This document shows positions 35,431 through 43,690 of a stretch of DNA of 64,000 nucleotides, piece after piece. Each line of letters opens with the position of its first letter. Position 1 is the stretch's first letter. The stretch covers positions 339,211 through 403,210 of the forward strand of contig CAVQDQ010000005.1 in NCBI GenBank assembly GCA_963711315.1, read 5' to 3'. A program made the translations under genes and the position numbers. Source of the DNA: PALSA-612 sp963711315 (GTDB lineage: Bacteria; Actinomycetota; Thermoleophilia; Gaiellales; Gaiellaceae). Under the pieces are notes generated by a model, which did no database searches, had not been told where the DNA came from, and saw only the letters and a list, made by a program, of their open reading frames with translations.

Positions 35431-35916
35431 CTAGTCCTCGTCCTCCTCGGCGAGCTGCTCCGCGGTCGGGACCACGATCTTCAGGAGCTCGCAGTCGTCG
35501 ATGCGGTAGAGGCCCCGTTCGTTCTGGCTCAACCACGCGACGTCCTGGCCCGGGCCGCAATCGAGCCGATCCACCTGGTCGTCGTCGGCCAGTGCGTGGA
35601 GCACGTCGTCTCCCGGACCGCCGAACTGCCGGTCGGCGCCGCCGCCGGCCCACATCGAGTCCGAGCCGCCGCCACCGTAGGCGACGTCGTCGCCGGCTCC
35701 CGCCTTGATGCGGTCGCCGCCCGCTTGACCGTGGATCTCGTCCGGCCCGCCGCGGGCGCGGATCGAGTCGTTGCCCGCCTTGGCGTAGATCTGGTCGGCC
35801 ACGGGCGACCCGACGAGCTGATCGTCGCCGGGCGTGCCGACGATGAGGGCTCCGTACGCGGTAGCCGCGAGCGCGAGACCTGCCACAGCCGCGAGGAGTG
35901 CTGCCTTGCCCACCAT
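35431..35916 (-). CDS. Secreted RTX calcium-binding repeat protein
   Basis: The 161-aa product has a signal peptide (ALLAAVAGLALAATAYG) and about eight nonapeptide GGxGxDxxx-type repeats (GTPGDDQLVG, KAGNDSIRA, GGGGSDSMW, GGPGDDVLHA). The acidic tail is EQLAEEDED. Such parallel beta-roll proteins bind calcium outside the cell. The repeat style matches the next gene downstream, suggesting related origin. ATG 35916 is the start, with a weak GAGGGGG upstream. Confidence 0.85.
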   Translation of the reverse strand: MVGKAALLAAVAGLALAATAYGALIVGTPGDDQLVGSPVADQIYAKAGNDSIRARGGPDEIHGQAGGDRIKAGAGDDVAYGGGGSDSMWAGGGADRQFGGPGDDVLHALADDDQVDRLDCGPGQDVAWLSQNERGLYRIDDCELLKIVVPTAEQLAEEDED

Positions 35917-36006
35917 CCTGACCCCCTCTCTGAATGACCTTGGACGTGCATACGCATCAATGACGCGCTCACGTCAGGCGGCTGTGCGCTCTGCGAAAGA
36001 GATCAA

Positions 36007-37272
36007 TCAGGTACGCGTAAAGGAGCTCGACCGAATGAGCTTCCAGCGGGGCAGCTCGCCGAGCTTTACGATCGCGACGGCGGTCGCGGCCAGGGTGATC
36101 GTGCCGCCGACGGCGAACGCGAGTGCCGTGCCCCCTACATCGGCGAGCCAGCCTGAGACCAGGCCGCCGACGGGTTGCAGGCCGAGGAATGCATAGAAGT
36201 AGAGGCCGAGAACTCGTCCCCGGATCGCGTCGGGCACGCGGAGCTGAAGCGACGCGTTCGCATTCGCTGACCAGACGGTGAAGCAGAGGCCGGCCGCAAA
36301 GAGGCAGGCCGCGGCCATGACAAGCGTCTGCGCGGGGGCGAGCAGAAGCTCGGAGAGCCCAAAGCCCGCCGTTCCCAGGAGCAGCAGCTTGAAGCTCGCC
36401 CGCGCGATCGTTGCGGAGAGCAACGCGCCGACGAGGGCGCCCGCGCCGAAGCTCGCGCTGAGGATCCCGAAGACTTCAGGGCCTTTTCCGAGCGTCTCTC
36501 CCGCCAGCACGGGGAGCAGCACGTTGAAGTTGAAGGCGAACGTGCTGACGGCCGCGACGAGCCCGAGCACGATGCCCACCCGTCGCGAGCGGCGCGCATA
36601 GCGCAGCGCCTCCCACGTCCCGGCGAAGATCGCCGGCCTCGCGCCGTCCCGTTTGAGGGGAACGAGCTCGCGGGTGTTCATCGCCTCCAGGGCGACGAGC
36701 ACTGCGAGGAAGCTGACGGCGTTGGCGGCGAAGCAGAAGCCGGGACCGAAGGCTGCGACGATCACGCCTCCAAACGCGGGCCCGACGACGCGCGCGGCAT
36801 TGAACAGCGAGGAGTTGAGGGCCACTGCATTCGGAAGCTCCGCGGGCCCGACCATCTGGTACGTGAATGCCTGCCGCGCCGGTGCGTCGAAGACGAGCAC
36901 CGTGCCTCGTATTACGGCGAGCAGGTACACCTGCCAGGGCTGCGCGTCGCCGAGCAGCGTCAGCAGCGCGAGGATGGTCGCCGTCACCATCGCCGCCGCC
37001 TGCGTGGCCATCACCAGCCGGCGCGGGTCGAGCCGGTCGGCGAACACGCCGGCGAACAGGCCCAGGATGCTGAAGGGAAGGAACTGGCACACGACGAGAA
37101 CGCCGACGGCGACCGGCGATCCGGTGAGCTCCAGCACGAGCCACGCCATCGCGATGTTCTGCATCCAGGTGCCCGTGACGGACACGACCTGGCCGAAGAA
37201 GAAGAGCCGGTAGTTGCGGTGCTTGAGGCTCGCGAACGTCCGCCGGTTAAGACGCAGGAATGCGGCCGTCAC
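36007..37272 (-). CDS. MFS efflux transporter (EntS-like, MFS_3)
   Basis: The 421-aa product has about 12 membrane helices and the MFS_3 start (ASLKHRNYRLFFFGQVVSVT, GTWMQ), followed by FAGVFADRLDPRRLV (motif A-like loop). It likely exports a drug or siderophore. GTG 37272 overlaps the MarR stop by 4 bp (GTGA), so pump and regulator are translationally coupled. Substrate unknown. Confidence 0.88.
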   Translation of the reverse strand: MTAAFLRLNRRTFASLKHRNYRLFFFGQVVSVTGTWMQNIAMAWLVLELTGSPVAVGVLVVCQFLPFSILGLFAGVFADRLDPRRLVMATQAAAMVTATILALLTLLGDAQPWQVYLLAVIRGTVLVFDAPARQAFTYQMVGPAELPNAVALNSSLFNAARVVGPAFGGVIVAAFGPGFCFAANAVSFLAVLVALEAMNTRELVPLKRDGARPAIFAGTWEALRYARRSRRVGIVLGLVAAVSTFAFNFNVLLPVLAGETLGKGPEVFGILSASFGAGALVGALLSATIARASFKLLLLGTAGFGLSELLLAPAQTLVMAAACLFAAGLCFTVWSANANASLQLRVPDAIRGRVLGLYFYAFLGLQPVGGLVSGWLADVGGTALAFAVGGTITLAATAVAIVKLGELPRWKLIRSSSFTRT

Positions 37273-37718
37273 GGCCCTGCCTCGATCAGCGTCCGCAGCG
37301 ACTCGATGGCGTCGTCGATCGACCTCAGCGCCTCCTCGTCGAGCGTCTTCAGCCGCGCGACGAGCCAGGCAGTGCGCCGCGAGCGCACGAGCTTGAGCAC
37401 GCGTTCCGCTTCTGGGGTCAGCTCGAGGCTGACCCGGCGTCGGTCGCCGCGGGCGCCGGCGATTCGGTGGAGAAGCGCAGCTCGCTCGAGTCGCGTGACG
37501 TGCCTCGACATCGCGGCCGGCGAGACCCCTTCCTTCGCAGCGAGCTCGCGAACGCCCATGCCGGGAGAGCGACGGATCGAGACGAGCAGCGAGACCTGGC
37601 CACCCGTCACTCCCAGCGGGTGCACCTCGCGGCGGAGCTCGCGGGCGAGCTGCAGCAAGACCGGGCGCAGCCGGTTGGCGACGGCAAGTGGATCGGCGGA
37701 GACCGTCGTCGCGGGCAA
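37269..37718 (-). CDS. MarR-family transcriptional regulator
   Basis: The 149-aa product has a winged helix (GVRELAAKEGVSPAAMSRHV, TRLERAALLHR, then the wing GARGDRRRVSLELT) and long flanking dimer helices. TTG 37718 is chosen because it is the only start codon that leaves a normal MarR length, and a perfect palindrome lies 3 nt upstream. It is coupled to the MFS gene. MarR proteins normally repress their own operon until a ligand binds, and the site fits that model. Confidence 0.85.
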   Translation of the reverse strand: MPATTVSADPLAVANRLRPVLLQLARELRREVHPLGVTGGQVSLLVSIRRSPGMGVRELAAKEGVSPAAMSRHVTRLERAALLHRIAGARGDRRRVSLELTPEAERVLKLVRSRRTAWLVARLKTLDEEALRSIDDAIESLRTLIEAGP

Positions 37719-37721
37719 TTC

Positions 37722-37736
37722 GTTAACCAGGTTAAC
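37722..37736. promoter_or_regulatory. Palindrome GTTAACCAGGTTAAC, probable MarR operator
   Basis: This is a perfect 7-bp inverted repeat around a single central base, in an AT-rich island, 3 nt upstream of the marR start and about 40 bp upstream of the divergent PAS gene. Size and place match MarR operators. It could control both directions. Confidence 0.65.
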
Positions 37737-37775
37737 AAAACCGGCGGCCGCTACAGCAGGTTCGCTACTCTGCTC

Positions 37776-38186
37776 GTGTACGTCGTGGCAACCATCACGA
37801 GACGGCAGAAGAGCCTCGCCCTCATCCGCGCCAGAGAGGTGGCGACGAACCTCTGGATGCCGATGGTCGTCCTCGACGCCGACGGGGGCATCGTCTTCTA
37901 CAACGCGGCGGCCGAGGCCATGCTGGGGGACACGTTCGAGAACGCCGGCGAGCTGACGAGCGAGGAGTGGGCGGCCGTCTTCGCACCGGAGCGGGCAGAC
38001 GGCACTCCCATCCCCATGCACGAGCTGCCGGCGGGCGTAGCGTTGCTGGAGCGCCGCCCTCATCACCTGGATATCTGCTACACGGGCATCGACGGCGTGC
38101 GGCGCGAGGTGGCAATCACGGCTTTTCCGCTGATCGGCCGCGAGCAGGAGCTGTTCGGCGCGGTCGCCATCTTCTGGCACGTCTGA
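37776..38186 (+). CDS. Single-PAS-domain protein 1
   Basis: The 136-aa product is one PAS domain after a short basic helix (RRQKSLALIRAREVATNL). The PAS core includes PMVVLDADGGIVFYNAAAEA, MLG and ITAFPLIGREQELFGAVAIF. No output domain is present. It is clearly paralogous to the next gene (same 136-aa length; RQKSL, AREVATNL, VFYN, AITAFPL are shared). GTG 37776 is preferred from that length match. It probably senses a ligand or redox state and acts through a partner, perhaps the metallo-hydrolase encoded downstream. Confidence 0.78.
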   Translation: MYVVATITRRQKSLALIRAREVATNLWMPMVVLDADGGIVFYNAAAEAMLGDTFENAGELTSEEWAAVFAPERADGTPIPMHELPAGVALLERRPHHLDICYTGIDGVRREVAITAFPLIGREQELFGAVAIFWHV

Positions 38187-38216
38187 TCTCCGTTCCCGCC
38201 AGCGGGTAGATTGCAC

Positions 38217-38243
38217 TCGGCGAGGGAAGTACCCTCGCGAGGC
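38217..38243 (+). promoter_or_regulatory. Hairpin in the leader of the second PAS gene
   Basis: GCGAGGG (38220-38226) pairs with CCCTCGC (38232-38238) over a 5-nt loop, extended by CTC/GAG with one bulged base. It lies directly before GTG 38246 and covers the only purine-rich GAGG, so it could limit ribosome access. TAGATT at 38207-38212 is a -10 candidate. Confidence 0.45.
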
Positions 38244-38245
38244 GC

Positions 38246-38656
38246 GTGGAACAGTCCCTACGACAATTTCGGCAGAAGAGCCTCGTGCTCATCCTGGCGC
38301 GCGAGTTCGCGTCGAATCTCGCGACCCCGATCTACATCGCCGACTCGGACGAACGCCTCGTGTACTTCAACGAGCCGGCTGAGCAGATCGCCGGCCGCTC
38401 CTTCGCCGAGACAGGCGAGATCCCGGTCCGGGAATGGGCGGAGATGCTGACGCCGGAGGCCGTCGACGGCCAGCCGCTGAAGCGCGAGGAGACGCCGGGC
38501 GGCATCGCCTTCATCGAACAACGGCCGGCTCACGGCAACCTCTGCATCACCGGGCTCGACGGCATCAAGCGGGAGATCGCGACCACAGCGTTCCCGCTGT
38601 TCGGCCCGGACGAGGAGTTCCACGGGATCATGGTCATCTTCTGGGAGCAGGGATAG
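38246..38656 (+). CDS. Single-PAS-domain protein 2
   Basis: The 136-aa paralogue of the preceding gene has the helix FRQKSLVLILAREFASNL and a PAS core with TPIYIADSDERLVYFNEPAE, QIAGRSF and TTAFPLFGPDEEFHGIMVIF. No output domain is present. It begins 59 nt after PAS gene 1 and ends 9 nt before the metallo-hydrolase, so these are likely one operon. The hairpin before its start may set its level separately. Confidence 0.78.
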   Translation: MEQSLRQFRQKSLVLILAREFASNLATPIYIADSDERLVYFNEPAEQIAGRSFAETGEIPVREWAEMLTPEAVDGQPLKREETPGGIAFIEQRPAHGNLCITGLDGIKREIATTAFPLFGPDEEFHGIMVIFWEQG

Positions 38657-38665
38657 GGCCTGACG

Positions 38666-39505
38666 ATGAGGGTCAAGATCTGGGGGTGCCGCGGCTCGAT
38701 GGCCACGCCGGGGCCGGAGACGCTTCGTACAGGCGGTAACACCACGTGTGTCGAGGTGACGGCCAACGGCTCGCGCGTCATTTTCGACGCCGGCACCGGG
38801 ATTCGAGCCCTCGGCGCCGAGCTCGCCAAGAACGGACCGCAGAAGCTCAACATCTGCCTCACGCACCTCCACCTCGACCACATCGAGGGCCTGGGCTTCT
38901 TCGCGCCGTTCTACGACCCGGACTGCGAGGTCTCGCTCTGGGGCCCACCTTCGTCGGTGCGAACTCTGAAGGAGCGGATCAGCCGCTACCTCTCGTCGCC
39001 GCTCTTCCCGGTCGAGGTATCGGACCTGCCGGCGCGCGTGACATTCCTCGACGCGCCGGACGGTCCGTGGGAGATCGACGGCCTCCGCTTGCAAGCACAT
39101 CCGGTCTCGCATCCAGGGACGACGCTCGGCTACCGCATCGAGTCCGACGGCGCCGCCCTCGCGTTCATCCCCGATCACGAGCCGGCCCTGGGTCTCGAGC
39201 TGGACTCGCTCTCCAGCGACTGGATCTCGGGGTTCCCTGTGGCGGACGGCGCGTCGCTCCTCCTCCACGACGCTCAGTACACGGAGGACGAGTACCCGCA
39301 GCGGATCGGCTGGGGCCACTCCTCGATTCGCCAGACGGTGACGTTCGCGCAGAAGGCCGGTGCCGAGTCGACGTTGCTCTTCCATCACGACCCGGCCCAC
39401 ACCGATGACGACCTCGAGGCGCACTGCGAGCGCGCGCAGGAGCTCTGGCAGGGCGACGGGCCTCCGCCAGAGCTCGCACGCGAGGGGATGGAGATCACCC
39501 TCTAG
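38666..39505 (+). CDS. Metallo-beta-lactamase-fold hydrolase
   Basis: The 279-aa product has GCRGSMATPGPETLRTGGNT at the start, the metal motif HLHLDH (about 67-73), GYRIESDGAALAFIPDHEP and a late GHSS/FHHDP. This is the PhnP/RNase Z-like group often fused to or next to signalling domains, with some members acting as cyclic nucleotide phosphodiesterases. Placed after two lone PAS proteins, it may be their output enzyme. That link is inferred. It is convergent with, and overlaps by 4 bp, the lamin-tail gene. Confidence 0.82.
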   Translation: MRVKIWGCRGSMATPGPETLRTGGNTTCVEVTANGSRVIFDAGTGIRALGAELAKNGPQKLNICLTHLHLDHIEGLGFFAPFYDPDCEVSLWGPPSSVRTLKERISRYLSSPLFPVEVSDLPARVTFLDAPDGPWEIDGLRLQAHPVSHPGTTLGYRIESDGAALAFIPDHEPALGLELDSLSSDWISGFPVADGASLLLHDAQYTEDEYPQRIGWGHSSIRQTVTFAQKAGAESTLLFHHDPAHTDDDLEAHCERAQELWQGDGPPPELAREGMEITL

Positions 39506-40493
39506 CTGCAGCAGCCGTTCGACCCCTTCGGTGTCGGGGAGTCGTCGATTACGAAGTCCGCCGCGTTGTCGTTCGTGTCGTCACCGTCGGGAAGCCGGCC
39601 GATGCTGATGCCGGGCGCTTCGGTCGTGCCTGGTGCGGCCGCGACCGTTCCTTCGACGAGCGCGTTCGTCGCCGTTCCCCAACCGACCGAGTCGACGAGA
39701 TTGCCGTCGACGTCGCGGATGCCCACGCCGCCGCCCGTCGCCGCGATGCTCGTGGAGTAGCTCTGGTCCGCAGGGGGACCGCTCACGTAGCCGGCGCCGC
39801 CGAACAGGTAGAAGCCGCCCGCGGCGAGCGATGTACCGTCGGGAACCGTGGCGAGCACGACGTCGCCCGTCCCGGCAGCCGAGCGGTAGACGAGCTTCCA
39901 GCCCGAGAGGTCGGCCGCCGCCGTGCCGGTGTTGACGATCTCGACGAACTCATCCGTCGCGGCTCCGGTGACACCGGTCATCAACTCGTTCACGCTCATC
40001 GCCGCCTCGCCACCACCCCGCCGCCGCCTGTGATGCACGTCAGCGATTGCGTTGCCAGCGCCGTCGTAGGTCAGATCCGCGGTGCCGGCGCCACTCTTGG
40101 CAGGCAAGCCCGTCGAGCTCGTCGAGTGACGAGAGACGGACCAGACCCCGGTGGTCCGGCGGGCCCGGTCGGCCCCGGTGGCCCTGCCGGGCCGGCAGGT
40201 CCCTGTGCTCCGGCTGGGCCTTGAGCCCCGGGCGTCCCTTGCGCACCGGGCGGTCCCTGGGGGCCAGCCGGGCCCTGGACGTTCCAGCTCAGATGACGTT
40301 CGTGTCTGCGGCAATCGGACGGCTCGTCGACGATCCGAAGCAGGCCGCTGGGCACGAGCTTGCATGCGTGAATCGTCGTGGGTGTGTCAATTCGCCGGAG
40401 CCCCGCGTGGGCGAAGGCGCCGGCGAGCAGGCCCGCGGCGAGGCAGGCGGCGATGACTGCCACACGGACAGGCGAGGTCAGTAGTCGCTGCAT
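39502..40493 (-). pseudogene. Secreted collagen-like and lamin-tail-domain protein, broken by several frameshifts
   Basis: Start ATG 40493 has an AAGGAG Shine-Dalgarno and a signal peptide (VAVIAACLAAGLLAGAFAHA). A Gly-X-Y collagen-like run of about 40 residues follows (GPAGPQGPPGAQGTPGAQGP and more). The C-terminal lamin-tail domain (VNELMTGVTGAATDEFVEIV, NTGTAAADLSGWKLVYRS, ending GSNGCCS) is in another frame. Between them the frame must change three or four times (SLDELDGL, SGAGTADLTYDGAG and SLTCITGGGG are each in different frames). Restored, it is one surface protein of about 325 aa. Errors in a GC-rich repeat are the simplest explanation; true decay is possible. Confidence 0.72.
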
Positions 40494-40556
40494 GGACGAT
40501 CTCCTTCCGTCGGATGTCGAGTGCCTCGACGTTGCCTGGCCATTCGTCGCGCGCAT

Positions 40557-40576
40557 GTGCCAACTCAGTGCCAACT
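40557..40576. promoter_or_regulatory. Direct repeat GTGCCAACT, 11-bp period
   Basis: GTGCCAACT occurs at 40557-40565 and 40568-40576, one helical turn apart, in the 157-bp region between two divergent secreted-protein genes. Tandem repeats at 11-bp period are typical of response-regulator sites such as PhoP boxes. The binding protein is unknown. Confidence 0.4.
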
Positions 40577-40650
40577 GTGCGGCGTGGCCTGTCGCGCTCG
40601 ATTCGTCGCGGCTACCTTCGTTGTCAAATCAGACGACAAGGAGGCCAACG

Positions 40651-42017
40651 ATGATCCCTGGACGAGGGAGTTGGAGTCGCCGCCGGGCTGCGGCTCTCGG
40701 CTTTGGCGCCGGTGCGTGCGTGGGGATGACGCTGCTTGCAGGAGGAGTGGTCAGCGCTCACGACGGGCCGACCGCCGTCCCGCCCGCAATCGAGCGCGGG
40801 CTGCGCGACGTGCTGCACACGCCGCCGCTGCTCGCGCGACAGGGCAGTCGCGTGACCCTGCGCTACGACGTCCTCTGCCAGGCGGACGGCTTCGGCAAGC
40901 CGTGCGCCGCTTACCGGGAACGTGTTCATACGTCGCGCCGGAGAGACGGCCTATCGCCAGCAGCGACTCGCTCCGGCGGGGGAGTCTGGCCTGGAGACCG
41001 CGGTCGACGTCCAGGCAGAAGGACTTTCCTACTACGCCGTCATCGAGGACGGCGCCGGTAGCTCGATGACGGTTCCTGCCGGCGGCGCAGTCGCTCCGCA
41101 ACGGGTGTGGGCGGTACCCGAGCTCACTTCCGTGAGCCTCGGCGTGCACGTCTTCGGACGGGCGCGAAAGCCCGACGGGCGTGTGCTGGCTGGTTCCTGG
41201 GGATCAGGCAGCGGTGCGTTCGGCCTCATCAGGGGCCGCGAAATGGCCCGTATCGGCCCTTCGGCGTTCGACGTCGCCTCGGACGGCAGCGTGGTTGTGC
41301 TCGATCAGGTGAACGATCGGCTGGCGACGTACGGGCCGCCGAATGCAGGGCCAAGCTACGTCCCGATCACGTTCACGGGCGGCGAAGGCGACCTTGCGCT
41401 CGGCGCGGACGGCACGGCGTACGTCCTCGACCAGGGGGCGGAGCCGGCCGTGCGCAGCTACGCACCGTCGGGTACTCAGCTGGCGGTAACGGGCGTCGCG
41501 GGCTCTGGCGCCGACATGCTGCGGGCCGGCCCGTCAGGTGCTCTTCTCCACGCGTATCCGGGAGAGATGTGGCTGCCGGTCGGCAGCGACGGCCAGCTGC
41601 TGCAGCCAAGTCAGCAGGCCGCCGCGGCGCGGCCGGGGGCACCGGCTACGGGCGGCGCCCAGGTCGTCGTCAACGCGAGCCGCAAGGAAGCGCTCTTCGC
41701 ACTCGTCCAAGGCGATCGCGTGCTCCGCGCCTGGAGCGTCGCGAGCGGCACGAACCTCGGTGAGATCCAGCTCGCGGAGGCTTACGGCGACGGCTTGTTC
41801 GTCGTGCTCCGCATGTGGACGAGTCAGAGGGCGGAGTTCGTCGCGCTCATCCTCTCGCCCACAGGGCTCGCGGGCTCGTTCTCCGTCGACGCGTTCGAGT
41901 GGGCAGATTCGGCGGCTCTCGGCCGCTTCCAAGCTCGCCGGCCGCCGCCTGCTTCAACTGCGCTCGACCTCGGCAGGCGCCGAGGTCGTGACCTTCGACT
42001 TGGGAGGTGCGAAGTGA
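40651..42017 (+). CDS. Secreted beta-propeller-like protein, two frameshifts
   Basis: Start ATG 40651 has a strong AAGGAGG (40638-40644) and a signal peptide (AAALGFGAGACVGMTLLAGG VVSA, cleaved before HDGP). The body, about 455 aa after two 1-nt corrections (near 40918 and 41925), shows repeating strand pairs (GSVVVLDQVNDRLATYGPP, GTAYVLDQGAEPAVRSYAPS, REALFALVQGDRVLRAWS-like). This suggests a beta-propeller outside the cell. No enzyme motif is seen. Its restored stop overlaps the start of the NlpC/P60-like gene (GTGA). Confidence 0.7.
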
Positions 42018-42649
42018 CGTTCTCGAGGAGGTTGGCATTCGTTCCCGGCGTGCTTGCCGGGCTCGCGGCTGCTGTGGCGATTGCGACTCCCGGCGCCCGC
42101 GCGTATCACACGAACTTCCAGGGCTCGTGCAACAACGAGTCGTTCCCGACGAGCGGTGTGAGCCGAACACAGGCGCAGATCTACGCCGAGATCGGCGCAC
42201 ACGAGGGCTATCAGTGGGGCGGTGGTTGCTGGAACGACAACAACCGCGATGACGCCCCGGGCGATCCCACGGAGGACGTGGCGACGCGTGGCGAAGGCGG
42301 CGATTGCTCAGGGTTCACGTACAAGACGTGGTTCGAGCGTCCTGCCTGGACCGACACCGGGTTCACGTACCACTACCGCATGCAGAACGTCCACGGGCCG
42401 TACACAGCCGACGCTTTCAGGCGCGGTGACGGCTACGCCAACTTGGTCGTGTCCAAAGCGGCCCTGATCGAAATGGACGCCTTGGCATCGCCAAATCACG
42501 TGGGCATGATCTACCAGGCGAGCACCGCCTACAACACCGACCGGATCGTGGAGGCGAAGTGCGAGGCATGCGGGACGGGCATCTGGACTCGAACGTATCG
42601 CGGCGATCCCTCCTACGGCGGCGTCCGGCGCGCTGGCTGGTCGCATTGA
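42014..42649 (+). CDS. Secreted NlpC/P60-like (CHAP-type) hydrolase
   Basis: The 211-aa product has a signal peptide (LAFVPGVLAGLAAAVAIATP) and a papain-like core. The Cys is in GEGGDCSGFTYKTWF, the candidate His in SPNHVGMIYQ, and the later part has GDPSYGGVRRAGW. The order Cys-His suits NlpC/P60 peptidoglycan peptidases. GTG 42014 overlaps the end of the upstream propeller-like gene. The lipoprotein gene starts inside its 3' end. The three probably form one operon for surface proteins. Confidence 0.72.
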   Translation: MTFSRRLAFVPGVLAGLAAAVAIATPGARAYHTNFQGSCNNESFPTSGVSRTQAQIYAEIGAHEGYQWGGGCWNDNNRDDAPGDPTEDVATRGEGGDCSGFTYKTWFERPAWTDTGFTYHYRMQNVHGPYTADAFRRGDGYANLVVSKAALIEMDALASPNHVGMIYQASTAYNTDRIVEAKCEACGTGIWTRTYRGDPSYGGVRRAGWSH

Positions 42650-43285
42650 TCGCGCTCGGTGCGCTGGCGGGCTGCGGCGGAGGTGACTCTTCGCCGCAGC
42701 TCGTCGACGGCAGCCAGGCAGCGGACCTTCCGGCAGCGCTCGACGGGCTCGACAACGCGGTACTGACGCGCACGAGCATCCATACCGGGCAGCTGGACAA
42801 GCGCCGCTTCACCGCGTGTGGACAGCCACCAGTTCCGAGTCACACGGTCATCGTCGAGCGCACGGGCATACACGGCTCGAGCTGGACGTTCGCCGACGAA
42901 CCTGCGCTGTACGGCTGTGACGCGATTCTCGATCCAAGCACAGCCGCTGAGCCGGACCGCCCATACGACGGAATCTGGTGCGGCAGCGCCAACGGCCGCA
43001 TCGAAGACGAGCATGCTCAACGATCCGAGGCTCGACCTTTGCACGAACACGGATAGCGAGATCACGGCCTTCGCATGGGTCGACCCGCGGCCGGACGCGA
43101 AGTGGGTCGTTGTGTCCGATACAGGCAAGCGCGAGGTCTACGAGGTCGTGAAGTCGCTTCCGGTGCGCGTGACCACGACGGAGAACGTCAATCCGGCGGG
43201 GAAGGCGTCCTTCGACGTCGAGGAGTACGGAGCCGACGGCGCCTTGCTCACCGAGTACACGCTCGAGGCAGCAGTCGCCGGCTAG
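42568..43285 (+). CDS. Lipoprotein of unknown function, with a frameshift
   Basis: ATG 42568 opens a protein with a lipobox (LIALGALAGC, Cys about residue 34). The first frame reads to GIWCGSANGR, after which a 1-nt shift near 42995 continues to MLNDPRLDLCTNTDSEITAF and ends at TAG 43285 (EYTLEAAVAG). Joined, it is about 238 aa. No domain is recognised. It overlaps the preceding gene by about 80 nt, so the actual start may be slightly later. Confidence 0.65.
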
Positions 43286-43339
43286 CGGGAGTCGGGCGCG
43301 AGGTCTCAGCGCGCGGGCTCTCCACGGCGGCGAGCTAGC

Positions 43340-43690
43340 TCAGTCACTTGCGAGCGGCCAGACACAGGCGTGAACGCAGAGCCAGCCGTCGCCGCGCCGC
43401 TCGTACGTGTCCACGTATCGGCCATAGCGGCCGGGTTGTCGCGTCGTGCGGGCCGACACCATCGCCGTGTCGCCGTCCACATGTATGCGCACCTGGTCGA
43501 TGGCGAGTGCCGGCGACGGATTGCTGCGGAGGTTGTCCACGTACCGCTCGTGAGGCCAGACGTCACCGGTCGCCCCGTCGAGGTACGAGAATTCAGGCGA
43601 GAGGATCGGCTCCAACAGCTCCCACGAGCCCTGCCTGAACGCCTCGATGAACTGGAGATTGAGCTCGGTCAGCGTTGCGGTGTCGTCCAC
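43340..43690 (-). CDS. SnoaL/NTF2-like protein
   Basis: The 116-aa product has the cone-fold pattern of NTF2-like proteins. An N-terminal helix (LTELNLQFIEAFRQGSWELL) is followed by EPILSPEFSYLDGATGDVW, a central helix, and strands VRIHVDGDTAMVSARTT and GWLCVHACVW. Members act as small-molecule isomerases or unknown accessory proteins. GTG 43690 has AAGGAGG a few bases upstream. It overlaps the tail of the Ada-AlkA frame. Confidence 0.75.
   Translation of the reverse strand: MDDTATLTELNLQFIEAFRQGSWELLEPILSPEFSYLDGATGDVWPHERYVDNLRSNPSPALAIDQVRIHVDGDTAMVSARTTRQPGRYGRYVDTYERRGDGWLCVHACVWPLASD

Noticed and set aside
40140..40270. GC-rich periodic sequence as a CRISPR or satellite repeat.
   Set aside because: The period is 9 nt coding for Gly-X-Y in one frame after a signal peptide, so it is a collagen-like coding repeat. 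No CRISPR array was found in the window.
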